Shown: one piece after another, positions 1 through 7,175 of the stretch
Layout: each line of letters begins with the position of its first letter
Position numbering within the stretch: position 1 is the first letter of the stretch
Assembly (NCBI GenBank): GCA_001780385.1
Contig: MFGW01000073.1
Coordinates: 23,203 to 31,006, forward strand
DNA length: 7,804 nt
Origin: Candidatus Fischerbacteria bacterium RBG_13_37_8
GTDB taxonomy: Bacteria; Acidobacteriota; HRBIN11; MFGW01
Direction: 5' to 3'
Notes under the pieces: model-generated
The model's database searches: none
Told to the model about the DNA's origin: nothing
What the model saw: only the letters and a program-made list of their open reading frames with translations
Position numbers and translations under genes: made by a program

Positions 1-1100
1 TATTGCATAGAATATTTCCTGATTATCAGGAAAAACCGAATCTCAATGAAGGGAGTTGGGGCAGATTAATGTTGATACAGCCTAATCCGCAGGAAAGTTT
101 TATTTTATCACGAATTGATGGTGAGCTCACCGTGGAAGATTTATTAAGCATCTGTCCCTTTGCCGAGGAAGACATTTTAGGATCGTTATTTGCTTTTCAA
201 TCTTGTAATATTATCACCATGCAAAAAGCTGTTGGGAAACTATTTCGGCTTGGCGTTGAAGTTGCTGAAATGTTCAGTGGCAAGGAAATACCGCTTGCTC
301 AGACAAGTGATGAATTTTTTGAATTATTTGCAGAACTGGATGATAAATATAAAGAAATTACTAAGGGTGATTATTATGATGTTTTAGATGTGCAGCAAAA
401 TGCTTCTCTCAGTCAGATAAAATCATCCTATTATCAGTTGGCAAAAAAATTTCATCCGGACAGGTACTCTACGCTTGCCGATGCGGCGGCAAGAGAAAAA
501 TTGAGCTTTGTTTTTTCGAAAATAACTGAAGCATACCAAATATTAGAAGGGAACCGTGAGGCTTACGATAATAAATTAAAAGAAGCGAAAGTTCCTAAAA
601 TGAAATATGATGAAGCGAAGGTAGAGCATGAAGTTATTGCGGAGAAAAAAGAATTTGTAAAAGATCCTGACCGTGCGGAGAAACTTCTTGAGAGAGGGAA
701 GATGGAATTTATACTGGGTCATTATCTTGAAGGGATCAGGTTGTTTAGAGAAGCCTACATTAATGATCCTGACAGTCCGATGGTGCTTAGAATATTAGGA
801 AAAAATGTAGCTCGTTACCCGCAGTGGAGAAAAGAAGCAGAAGATTATCTAAATAAAGCAGTGGGCATGGAACCAACCAATGCAGAAAATTATTATGAAC
901 TGGGATGTTTATATCAAAAATTTGGTTTTTATTATAAAGCCAGAAGCAAATTTTGGATAGCTTTAAAATATGATCCTTATAACAAGGAAACCTTAAATGC
1001 ATTGGCCAGTTTGCCATTAGACGTTAAATTTCCGGAGGAACAGAAGAAAGATATTTTTGCGAAGATCAAGGATAAATTGTCTAAATTACTTGGCCGATAG
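1..1100 (+). CDS. J-domain (DnaJ-like) protein with TPR repeats, 5' partial
   Basis: The frame is open to the left edge; the first possible start is a TTG at base 3 with no room for a ribosome site, so the true N-terminus is probably outside the window (residue numbers count from that TTG). Residues about 38-72 (IDGELTVEDLLSICPFAEED and following) resemble the short helical/winged-helix segment that ends PATAN (DUF4388) modules, so a PATAN domain may lie upstream; this is inference. A J domain spans about 122-190, opening DYYDVLDV and carrying the diagnostic HPD at 151-153. A charged linker follows, then about three TPR-like helix pairs (226-256, 260-290, 294-325) and a Lys-rich tail. No signal peptide or membrane segment is visible. 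J domains stimulate the ATPase of DnaK-type Hsp70, and TPRs bind proteins; the client is unknown. There is no zinc-finger region, so this is not canonical DnaJ. J-domain call strong, PATAN call moderate. Confidence 0.85.
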   Translation, partial: LHRIFPDYQEKPNLNEGSWGRLMLIQPNPQESFILSRIDGELTVEDLLSICPFAEEDILGSLFAFQSCNIITMQKAVGKLFRLGVEVAEMFSGKEIPLAQTSDEFFELFAELDDKYKEITKGDYYDVLDVQQNASLSQIKSSYYQLAKKFHPDRYSTLADAAAREKLSFVFSKITEAYQILEGNREAYDNKLKEAKVPKMKYDEAKVEHEVIAEKKEFVKDPDRAEKLLERGKMEFILGHYLEGIRLFREAYINDPDSPMVLRILGKNVARYPQWRKEAEDYLNKAVGMEPTNAENYYELGCLYQKFGFYYKARSKFWIALKYDPYNKETLNALASLPLDVKFPEEQKKDIFAKIKDKLSKLLGR

Positions 1101-1180
1101 CAATCTTAATTCCTTAGTTAATCAAGATAATTCACAAAAGCACAAGCATTTTATTTCACATAATAGTTCCGTTTTATAAT

Positions 1181-1184
1181 GGAG
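1181..1184 (+). promoter_or_regulatory. Ribosome binding site of valS
   Basis: GGAG lies five bases before the ATG at 1190, followed by an A-rich spacer. It supports this start; the protein begins directly with the usual ValRS N-terminal segment (KAYEHKEIEKKW). Confidence 0.7.
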
Positions 1185-1189
1185 AAAAG

Positions 1190-3835
1190 ATGATATTAGA
1201 AAAGGCGTATGAGCATAAAGAGATAGAAAAGAAATGGATGGAATTTTGGTTGAACAGCACTATATTTCAGGTAGGGCAGGTTGTGCAAGGCAAGCGATTC
1301 AGCATAGTAATTCCTCCGCCGAATATAACGGGAGGTTTGCATATAGGTCATGGATTGCAATATACGCTTCATGATGTATATACACGATGGAAGAGGATGA
1401 AGGGTTGTACATCATTATGGGTACCCGGGATGGATCATGCCGGGATAGCCACACAGTATATAATGGAGAAAGAGCTTGCCAAGGAGAATGTAACACGCGA
1501 GCAGCTTGGGCGGGATAAATTTATAGAACGTGTATGGCAGTGGGCAGGAGCGGCGATGGACAGGATTAAGTTTCAGTTGATGAAATTAGGATCATCCTGT
1601 GATTGGAGTCATCAGCATTTTACATTGAATGATGATTTAACGCGGGCAGTGCTTGAAGCATTTGTGCGTTTATACCAGGAGCGGTTAATATACCGTGCCG
1701 AGTATATAATAAACTGGTGTCCGCGTTGTTTAACAGCGCTTTCGGACCTGGAGACGATACATAAGGAATATTCAGGGAAGCTTTTTTATATACGGTATCC
1801 ACTTAAATCAGGGCAGGGGTACGTGGAAGTAGCGACGACGCGTCCGGAAACCATACCTGGAGACACTGCGGTAGGAGTGAATCCCAATGATGAGAGGTAC
1901 AAAGTGGCAATAGGTGATTACGTGATATTACCTGTATTGAAGAGAGAAATACCTATAATAGCGGATGAAGCGGTAGATCCCGCTTTTGGGACAGGAGCAG
2001 TAAAGATAACGCCAGGACATGATCCGGATGATTTTGAGATCGGGAAACGTCATAAATTGGCTTCAATCACTATAATGACTGATTCAGCAAAGATGAATGA
2101 GCAGAGTGGTCCTTACGAGGGACAGGATCGATTTGTATGCAGGAAGAACATACTATCAGATTTAGCTAACGAAGGTTTGCTGGCAAAAGAAGAGGACTAC
2201 GCATATTCGATAGGGCACTGTTTCAGATGTGATACGATAGTGGAACCGCGCGTTTCGAAGCAATGGTTTGTACGCATGAAACCGCTTGCAGAACCTGCAA
2301 TAAAGGCAGTGGAAGACGGGCGCGTGGAATTGGTGCCCAGTAATTGGAACAAGGTATATTATGACTGGCTGAATAATATACGAGACTGGTGCATATCGCG
2401 ACAGATATGGTGGGGACACCAGATACCTGCTTATTATTGCCAGGACTGTTCGGAACTGACAGTGAGTGTTACCCGTCCTTTGAAATGTCAGCAATGCAAC
2501 AGCACATCGCTTATTCAGGATGAAGATGTGCTTGACACATGGTTCAGTTCAGCGTTGTGGCCATTTACCGTGTTCGGATGGCCTGAAAAAACTGTAGATC
2601 TGAAACAATATTATCCGACGAATCTTCTTATCACCGGCTATGATATACTATTTTTCTGGGTGGCACGCATGATAATGATGGGATTGAAATTCATGAATGA
2701 TGTACCATTTAAACAGGTATTATTTACCGGTCTTATTCGTGATGAGAAAGGCAATAAAATGAGCAGGACGAAAGGAAATGTAGTGGATCCGCTGGAAGTG
2801 ATTGATAACATGGGTGCTGATGCTTTGCGGTTCACGTTGATTTCACAAACCGCTGATGCAATGGATGTTTCTTTCTCCAGGAATAAAGTGCAGGGCAACA
2901 GAGCGTTCATGAATAAATTATGGAATGTATCACGTTTTGTGCTCATGAATATACCGGATGAATTTATGGTTAAGCCTCTCCGGGCAGAAGACCTGTCATT
3001 ATTTGACCGATGGATATTGACGCGCACAAATGAAATTATTCAGGAAGTGGATCATAATCTTACTTATTATGAACTCAGCAAAGCAGGCAACCTCTTATAT
3101 CATTTTATCTGGAATGAATTTTGTGATTGGTACGTAGAATTTTCTAAGCCGTATTTAAATGCTCCGGATGAAAAGAGGAAAGAAACCACTTTAAATGTTT
3201 TGGCAGTAGTGCTGGGAAAGATACTGAAAGTGCTTCATCCTTTTACTCCCTTTATTACGGAGGAATTATGGAGTATTGTGAAGAAGCTATTCAAAGAAGA
3301 TAAAACATTAGCGCTTACGGCCATGCCGGAATATGTTGAAACTGAAGTTTTTGCTGAAAGCAAGGAAGAGATAACAGCGATACAGGATGTAATTTCAAGG
3401 GTACGCCAGATACGTGCGGAAATGAATATTGCTCCCCAGAAAGAGGTAAGTTGTTATGTGAAGATAGCAGAAGATAAGTATGGAGAACTATTTACCTATG
3501 CGCTTCCCCAGATATTATTTTTAGCGAAACTGAAAGAATTCTTTCTTGCAGCAGAATTTCCTGCTGATAAAATGCTGGTTAAAGATAGTGCTCCCTGTGC
3601 ACACATTGGAGTAGATTTACTGGAAAGTGTGGATAGAGATAAAGAGACAGCCCGCATTGAAAAAGAAATTTCGAAGCTTGAAAAAACATTAAATGATGTC
3701 ACAGCAAAATTAATAGATAAAAATATCATTGAAAAGGCACCGCGCGAAGTTATAGAGAGTTTTCAAAACAGAAAGGATGAAACGCAGCTCAGGTTAAACC
3801 GTTTGCGGGCACATCTGCACGACCTGCAAAAATAA
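1190..3835 (+). CDS. valS: Valyl-tRNA synthetase (valine--tRNA ligase)
   Basis: Cytoplasmic class I synthetase that charges tRNA-Val and hydrolyses mis-charged Thr-tRNA. The 881 residues match the usual bacterial length. The catalytic fold has PPPN at 42-45, HIGH at 51-54, and the second signature as KMSRT at 523-527 (usual KMSKS). The CP1 editing domain (about 190-340) shows TTRPET at 216-221 and GTGAVKITPGHD at 267-278. Four CxxC pairs (177/180, 344/347, 417/420, 433/436) suggest two zinc sites, as known in Thermus ValRS. DVLDTWFSSALWP at 446-458 is typical of the family. The anticodon-binding helical domain is about 605-750, and a C-terminal coiled-coil tRNA arm about 812-880 (DKETARIEKEISKLEKTL). 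The ATG at 1190 has GGAG at 1181-1184. Isoleucine codon choice changes abruptly near codon 415-440 (see findings). The gene appears complete and functional; assignment is very secure. Confidence 0.98.
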   Translation: MILEKAYEHKEIEKKWMEFWLNSTIFQVGQVVQGKRFSIVIPPPNITGGLHIGHGLQYTLHDVYTRWKRMKGCTSLWVPGMDHAGIATQYIMEKELAKENVTREQLGRDKFIERVWQWAGAAMDRIKFQLMKLGSSCDWSHQHFTLNDDLTRAVLEAFVRLYQERLIYRAEYIINWCPRCLTALSDLETIHKEYSGKLFYIRYPLKSGQGYVEVATTRPETIPGDTAVGVNPNDERYKVAIGDYVILPVLKREIPIIADEAVDPAFGTGAVKITPGHDPDDFEIGKRHKLASITIMTDSAKMNEQSGPYEGQDRFVCRKNILSDLANEGLLAKEEDYAYSIGHCFRCDTIVEPRVSKQWFVRMKPLAEPAIKAVEDGRVELVPSNWNKVYYDWLNNIRDWCISRQIWWGHQIPAYYCQDCSELTVSVTRPLKCQQCNSTSLIQDEDVLDTWFSSALWPFTVFGWPEKTVDLKQYYPTNLLITGYDILFFWVARMIMMGLKFMNDVPFKQVLFTGLIRDEKGNKMSRTKGNVVDPLEVIDNMGADALRFTLISQTADAMDVSFSRNKVQGNRAFMNKLWNVSRFVLMNIPDEFMVKPLRAEDLSLFDRWILTRTNEIIQEVDHNLTYYELSKAGNLLYHFIWNEFCDWYVEFSKPYLNAPDEKRKETTLNVLAVVLGKILKVLHPFTPFITEELWSIVKKLFKEDKTLALTAMPEYVETEVFAESKEEITAIQDVISRVRQIRAEMNIAPQKEVSCYVKIAEDKYGELFTYALPQILFLAKLKEFFLAAEFPADKMLVKDSAPCAHIGVDLLESVDRDKETARIEKEISKLEKTLNDVTAKLIDKNIIEKAPREVIESFQNRKDETQLRLNRLRAHLHDLQK

Positions 3836-3882
3836 AAAAATTTTAGCAATGGTAGTGGTGATAAAAAATTGAGACATAGAAT

Positions 3883-5796
3883 GTGAGAAATCCTTTAGCT
3901 TATCTCTATTGTATATTTACTCTGCTGTACTTACTTTCTTTTGGTCTTTTTTCCTCTGTTTTCATTGTATATCGTGAGATATGGTACGGTTTCATATTTA
4001 CAGGCAGTGTAATTTTTCTGATTGTTCTTTGGAAGAGCAGCAAAAATAACAGCCTTTCATTACCTGTAAGAGTACTTTATTTAGTATGTTTATATTTTGG
4101 AGGAGTTGTTCTCTTTAGTGGCATATTTCATGCGATATCGCTTTATTTTGAATTGCCGTTTGCAAGGGTAAATGTTGCTCAAATCAATGCTGATTTATGG
4201 AAGCAGGAGAACATAAAGTTTACCATGCTCTATCTATTTTTTCCGGTGTTACTACTACTTCAATACCAGGTAATGAGAAGAATCAGGTTTATAAGTATCA
4301 TACGGTATTTGTCGGTATGTGTAATACCGAGCATAGGTGTCATTGTTTACCAGGGATTTGTGGACAATTTATTTCTCAATCGCTGGCTGCCCTGGACAAA
4401 ACGTATAGGAGGATTAGCTTCTGATCCAAATGCATACGCACTAACGGCATTTTTGCTCTTTCCGGTACTTCTTGCTGGTTCAATTATAGAAAAGAAACCA
4501 GCACTGCGCATACTGATGATAATAGTAGCCGTTTTGCTCATTGCAAATATGATATTTGCTGCCAACAGAACTGCTGTGCTTGGTGTGATGTTATTAGTAT
4601 TGTTGATTCCACTGATTATTTCAATATCGATGCATACTTATCGCCGGAGTACCAGGTTAGGATTGTTGATCCTGACGATAGTGTTAATTCTCGGCGCCTA
4701 TTTTGCCTTGGACATAGTTGCTGATAATGTAGGAGCGCTAGGACCGGTGGGGAAGAGATTAGCAACGACCTGGAACAAATATAAGCACGAGGGGATGATT
4801 TCTTTATTTACCGGTGAGGAGGTACGCGGAAATTTGTGGAGTGTTGGATGCACGCTTTTATGGAAATCGCCGCTTGGCGGATGGGGTCCGGGAGGCTTTT
4901 ATCGTGAGTATCCAAATGAAATGTATCTGCGTTCCGGAAAAGTTTACCTTGCGCTGGACAGCGTGCTTAACCATTATCTAATGATAGCTGATGATTTTGG
5001 TTTGCCAGGTTTGGGATTCAATATAGCTCTTCTCTTTTTGCCAATCATCCTGGCAATCGCTGCACTGCGAAAGATGCGAGAGCAGCAAATGCGCATTATT
5101 ACTGCCACGATTCTAATCAGCAATTCACTATTTGTGCTGATGATAATCTTGATTCCGCCAGCTTATTTTCCAGATGTTTTGTGGGTATGGACGACACAAT
5201 CCGCTCTTTTATTAGTTCTCTATGAACAGAACGTAACGCATGATGTCAATAGAATACCAGTTGAGAAGAAGCTCAAATTAGTGCATTTATCATTTATAAT
5301 CCTGCTGGCGCTCATGTTGATTGGAGCGTATGAAACTTCATTTGGTGAGTTTGGATATTCGGCAAAGCAGGAAACTGAATGGTGGCCCTTTAAATTTGAT
5401 AATAACTGTTACCCGGTTGAATTTCATTGGCAAGGGTGGGGACAATGGTGTAAACGACATGCAATTCTTATTATTCCTATTGAGGATCGGCAATCCGGCG
5501 CCATGACAGTAAAATTCTCTGCCGGAAATCCTGATCTTTTGGAGAAGCCGCTTGAGGTATTTTATGGAGGCAAGAATGGTCCTTCAGCGCGAATGATAGT
5601 TAATGATTATACATTAAGGTCACTTACCGTGCCGTTGAACCGGGAATATAGTTATGAAACCCGCAGACCAGGAAAAGAAAGTGCGGATCGTTCCCTGGTT
5701 CTGTCACTTGATGTTTCGCGAACGTGGCTGCCACAAAAATTCGGCTATACCGGTGATACCAGGGAACTCGGTATTTACGTTTTGTATCCGAAATAA
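3883..5796 (+). CDS. O-antigen ligase/polymerase-like inner-membrane protein (Wzy/WaaL fold) with C-terminal periplasmic domain
   Basis: Probably polymerises or transfers lipid-linked glycan on the periplasmic face. The 637 residues contain about 13 hydrophobic segments (roughly 7-29, 34-50, 62-84, 111-129, 137-157, 184-202, 207-226, 229-249, 259-280, 374-396, 404-424, 430-447, 466-485). Positively charged loops (RRIR, EKK, YRRSTR, RKMR, EKKLK) fall consistently on the cytoplasmic side. The large loop 281-373 is therefore periplasmic. It holds the family-type SPLGGWGPGGF (329-339) and NHYL with His364 followed by DDFGLPGLG; Arg229 sits in AANRTA before TM8. Residues 486-637 form an additional periplasmic beta-rich tail, unlike a minimal WaaL or Wzy of about 400-450 residues. 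The start is GTG at 3883, after an in-frame TAG at 3877, with only a weak GAG upstream. It follows valS by 47 bases. Polymerase cannot be told from ligase by sequence alone. Confidence 0.85.
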   Translation: MRNPLAYLYCIFTLLYLLSFGLFSSVFIVYREIWYGFIFTGSVIFLIVLWKSSKNNSLSLPVRVLYLVCLYFGGVVLFSGIFHAISLYFELPFARVNVAQINADLWKQENIKFTMLYLFFPVLLLLQYQVMRRIRFISIIRYLSVCVIPSIGVIVYQGFVDNLFLNRWLPWTKRIGGLASDPNAYALTAFLLFPVLLAGSIIEKKPALRILMIIVAVLLIANMIFAANRTAVLGVMLLVLLIPLIISISMHTYRRSTRLGLLILTIVLILGAYFALDIVADNVGALGPVGKRLATTWNKYKHEGMISLFTGEEVRGNLWSVGCTLLWKSPLGGWGPGGFYREYPNEMYLRSGKVYLALDSVLNHYLMIADDFGLPGLGFNIALLFLPIILAIAALRKMREQQMRIITATILISNSLFVLMIILIPPAYFPDVLWVWTTQSALLLVLYEQNVTHDVNRIPVEKKLKLVHLSFIILLALMLIGAYETSFGEFGYSAKQETEWWPFKFDNNCYPVEFHWQGWGQWCKRHAILIIPIEDRQSGAMTVKFSAGNPDLLEKPLEVFYGGKNGPSARMIVNDYTLRSLTVPLNREYSYETRRPGKESADRSLVLSLDVSRTWLPQKFGYTGDTRELGIYVLYPK

Positions 5797-5853
5797 AATG
5801 ATTTGCCTACTGATTCTGTAGTAAGATTTTCATCGAGGATGTCCGCTAAAGGG

Positions 5854-5949
5854 GTAATGGAATAATGGAGCAGCGAATAATGGTTCAATAATGCGGAGCT
5901 ACCGCAAATCCATTATTCCTTCATTCCACCATTCCATTAATCCCATTAC
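5854..5949. repeat. Long imperfect inverted repeat between convergent genes
   Basis: The left arm GTAATGGAATAATGG (5854-5868) can pair with the right arm at 5934-5949 (CCATTAAT, one bulged C, CCATTAC) with one mismatch and one bulge. An inner AATAATGG (5876-5883) pairs perfectly with CCATTATT (5910-5917). At the apex TGCGG (5892-5896) pairs with CCGCA (5902-5906). The right arm also reads as a loose direct repeat of CATTCC/ATTCC units. It fills most of the gap between two 3' ends, so it could act as a bidirectional transcription stop or be a copy of a dispersed palindromic element. No clear U-tract follows on either strand, so a standard intrinsic terminator is not supported. Confidence 0.7.
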
Positions 5950-5963
5950 GTCGCCTTGCGACG
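5949..5963. terminator. Perfect 6-bp hairpin just past the methyltransferase stop
   Basis: CGTCGC (5949-5954), loop CTT, GCGACG (5958-5963) form a perfect GC-rich stem with a three-base loop. It lies six bases beyond the minus-strand stop codon (5970-5972) and abuts the larger inverted repeat, sharing base 5949. Position suggests transcript 3'-end formation or protection for the minus-strand operon. No T-run follows on the minus strand, so this is a structural call rather than a proven Rho-independent terminator. Confidence 0.45.
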
Positions 5964-5969
5964 CTATGT

Positions 5970-7133
5970 TCACATTTTCTGCAGCCAAATATTACCCCCC
6001 CTGCATTTCAGGCAAAGAGGCATATTTTTTTTAAACCAGTCAGGATATTTTTTGTGAAGGTAATCCGAGAAAAGAATTATCTTGAAGCAGGAATTATGCT
6101 GCAGGAAGGTTGCTAAAAAATAATTCTCATTCCAGTACCTCCCTTCTTTTAACCATTCTGCAAGCATCTCAAAAGGATAAAAAATATCATGAAAATGAAT
6201 GACAACTCCTGGTCTTAGCGAAGATAACACTTCTGAAAATAAATAGCGCAGGTCACTGCCGCATTTAACAACATGAGAGGAATCTATAAAGAGAATATCG
6301 CTCCTTTCTAATTTATCGAAGACAGATAGGTCGATATCTTGCAATCTCACTTTTATTAAATTCATTGCAGATAGTTCATCTGGCTGCACCAGCGATTCTA
6401 AAACCTGCGGATAAGGTTCAATGAAAGTCAAATCTATGCTGTTGTTAAAAAATTTTTCATTTGTATCCAGCATTAGGCAAGACGTATACCCTGATCCAAC
6501 TTCGATGATTCGCTGTGGCTTTAAATACCTGATCATGCAAAATAGCAGAATAGCGTCTGAATAGCTGTATGATAGGTTGTCATAATAATATCTTAATCCG
6601 TCGGCGGATTTATTGGTAAATGGTAAATCGCAATAATACTTGCCAAGATTTTCAAGCAACTGCAATTGTTCCGCATCATGAAGATCGATACCTTTGGGAA
6701 GGTTTTGAGCGCCGTTTATCACTTCCTCAATTTCCTGTGATGATGGAATCACAGAATAATAATGACCCGGTGGAGCCCATTCATTATTGGCAAGCCTGCT
6801 TATGAACTCTTTACTGTGTAGAAAATCATACAGGATTTCTAATTTCGAATTGTTTTCCTTGAGTCTTCGGATCCAGAATTCTTTTTCTTCTTTTTTGACA
6901 GAATCCCATCCAAGAAGGTGTGTATAGCAAAAATCTATAAATTCTTCATCCGAAAACTTTTGAAACGATTTTGAAGGTGCATTGCTATATTGCTTAACGG
7001 TATCTTCTAAATCAGCTAATCGAGAATTTATTAACTCAAGCTCAGCTAATTTTTCTATTACTGCATTGGTGCCAAATAATTTATTTCTCATGTGCACCAG
7101 GGCAATTTTAATTCTAGAGATAATTTGTTTCAT
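5970..7133 (-). CDS. DUF4214-class I SAM-dependent methyltransferase fusion
   Basis: A 387-residue protein with no signal peptide or membrane segment, probably cytoplasmic. A short coiled-coil-like stretch (about 24-49, VIEKLAELELINSRLADLED) comes first. A DUF4214-like helical module follows at about 60-113 (FIDFCYTHLLGW ... FWIRRLKENNSK ... FLHSKEFISRL). PPGHYYSVIPS (121-131) is a segment I associate with a methyltransferase subfamily found in glycan clusters. The Rossmann domain has motif I EVGSGYTS (211-218), acidic strand-end FIEPYP (237-242), DILFIDSSH (279-287) and LRPGVVIHFHDIF (306-318), as in Methyltransf_24-type enzymes. The acceptor is unknown; context suggests a sugar or glycan intermediate. 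The ATG at 7133 has GAGGA five bases upstream. It lies 42 bases after the glycosyltransferase gene, probably in one operon. Methyltransferase fold is secure; substrate is not. Confidence 0.88.
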   Translation of the reverse strand: MKQIISRIKIALVHMRNKLFGTNAVIEKLAELELINSRLADLEDTVKQYSNAPSKSFQKFSDEEFIDFCYTHLLGWDSVKKEEKEFWIRRLKENNSKLEILYDFLHSKEFISRLANNEWAPPGHYYSVIPSSQEIEEVINGAQNLPKGIDLHDAEQLQLLENLGKYYCDLPFTNKSADGLRYYYDNLSYSYSDAILLFCMIRYLKPQRIIEVGSGYTSCLMLDTNEKFFNNSIDLTFIEPYPQVLESLVQPDELSAMNLIKVRLQDIDLSVFDKLERSDILFIDSSHVVKCGSDLRYLFSEVLSSLRPGVVIHFHDIFYPFEMLAEWLKEGRYWNENYFLATFLQHNSCFKIILFSDYLHKKYPDWFKKNMPLCLKCRGGNIWLQKM

Positions 7134-7138
7134 GACTA

Positions 7139-7143
7139 TCCTC
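7139..7143 (-). promoter_or_regulatory. Ribosome binding site of the methyltransferase gene
   Basis: On the minus strand GAGGA (7143 to 7139) precedes the ATG at 7133-7131 by five bases. This is a strong Shine-Dalgarno match and fixes the start despite the close upstream gene. Confidence 0.75.
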
Positions 7144-7175
7144 AGCTTCCATTATTCTATCGATCCGTCTGCCTT

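Noticed and set aside
1105..1126. Weak hairpin (CTTAATT ... AATCAAG) after the J-domain gene as a terminator
   Set aside because: The stem is AT-rich, has a mismatch, and is followed by no T-run.
1175..1180. Perfect TATAAT just before valS, a possible -10 box
   Set aside because: A start about seven bases downstream would fall near 1187 and exclude the GGAG ribosome site at 1181-1184. No good -35 hexamer lies 16-18 bases upstream. It is most likely chance in AT-rich sequence.
2638..3027. 129-codon minus-strand open frame inside valS
   Set aside because: It lies opposite the conserved ValRS catalytic core including KMSRT; its composition is that of an antisense shadow with no recognisable domain.
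3881..3886. ATG at 3881 as the start of the membrane protein
   Set aside because: That ATG is followed at once by TGA in its own frame. The membrane protein is read from the GTG at 3883.
5807..5821. Small CTAC/GTAG stem after the polymerase-like gene
   Set aside because: The four-base stem is too weak to support a terminator, and the following TAAGATTTT is a poor U-tract.
6735..6754. CTGTGAT ... ATCACAG inverted repeat resembling a CRP site
   Set aside because: It lies in the middle of the methyltransferase coding sequence, and the TGTGA/TCACA half-sites are eight bases apart instead of six.
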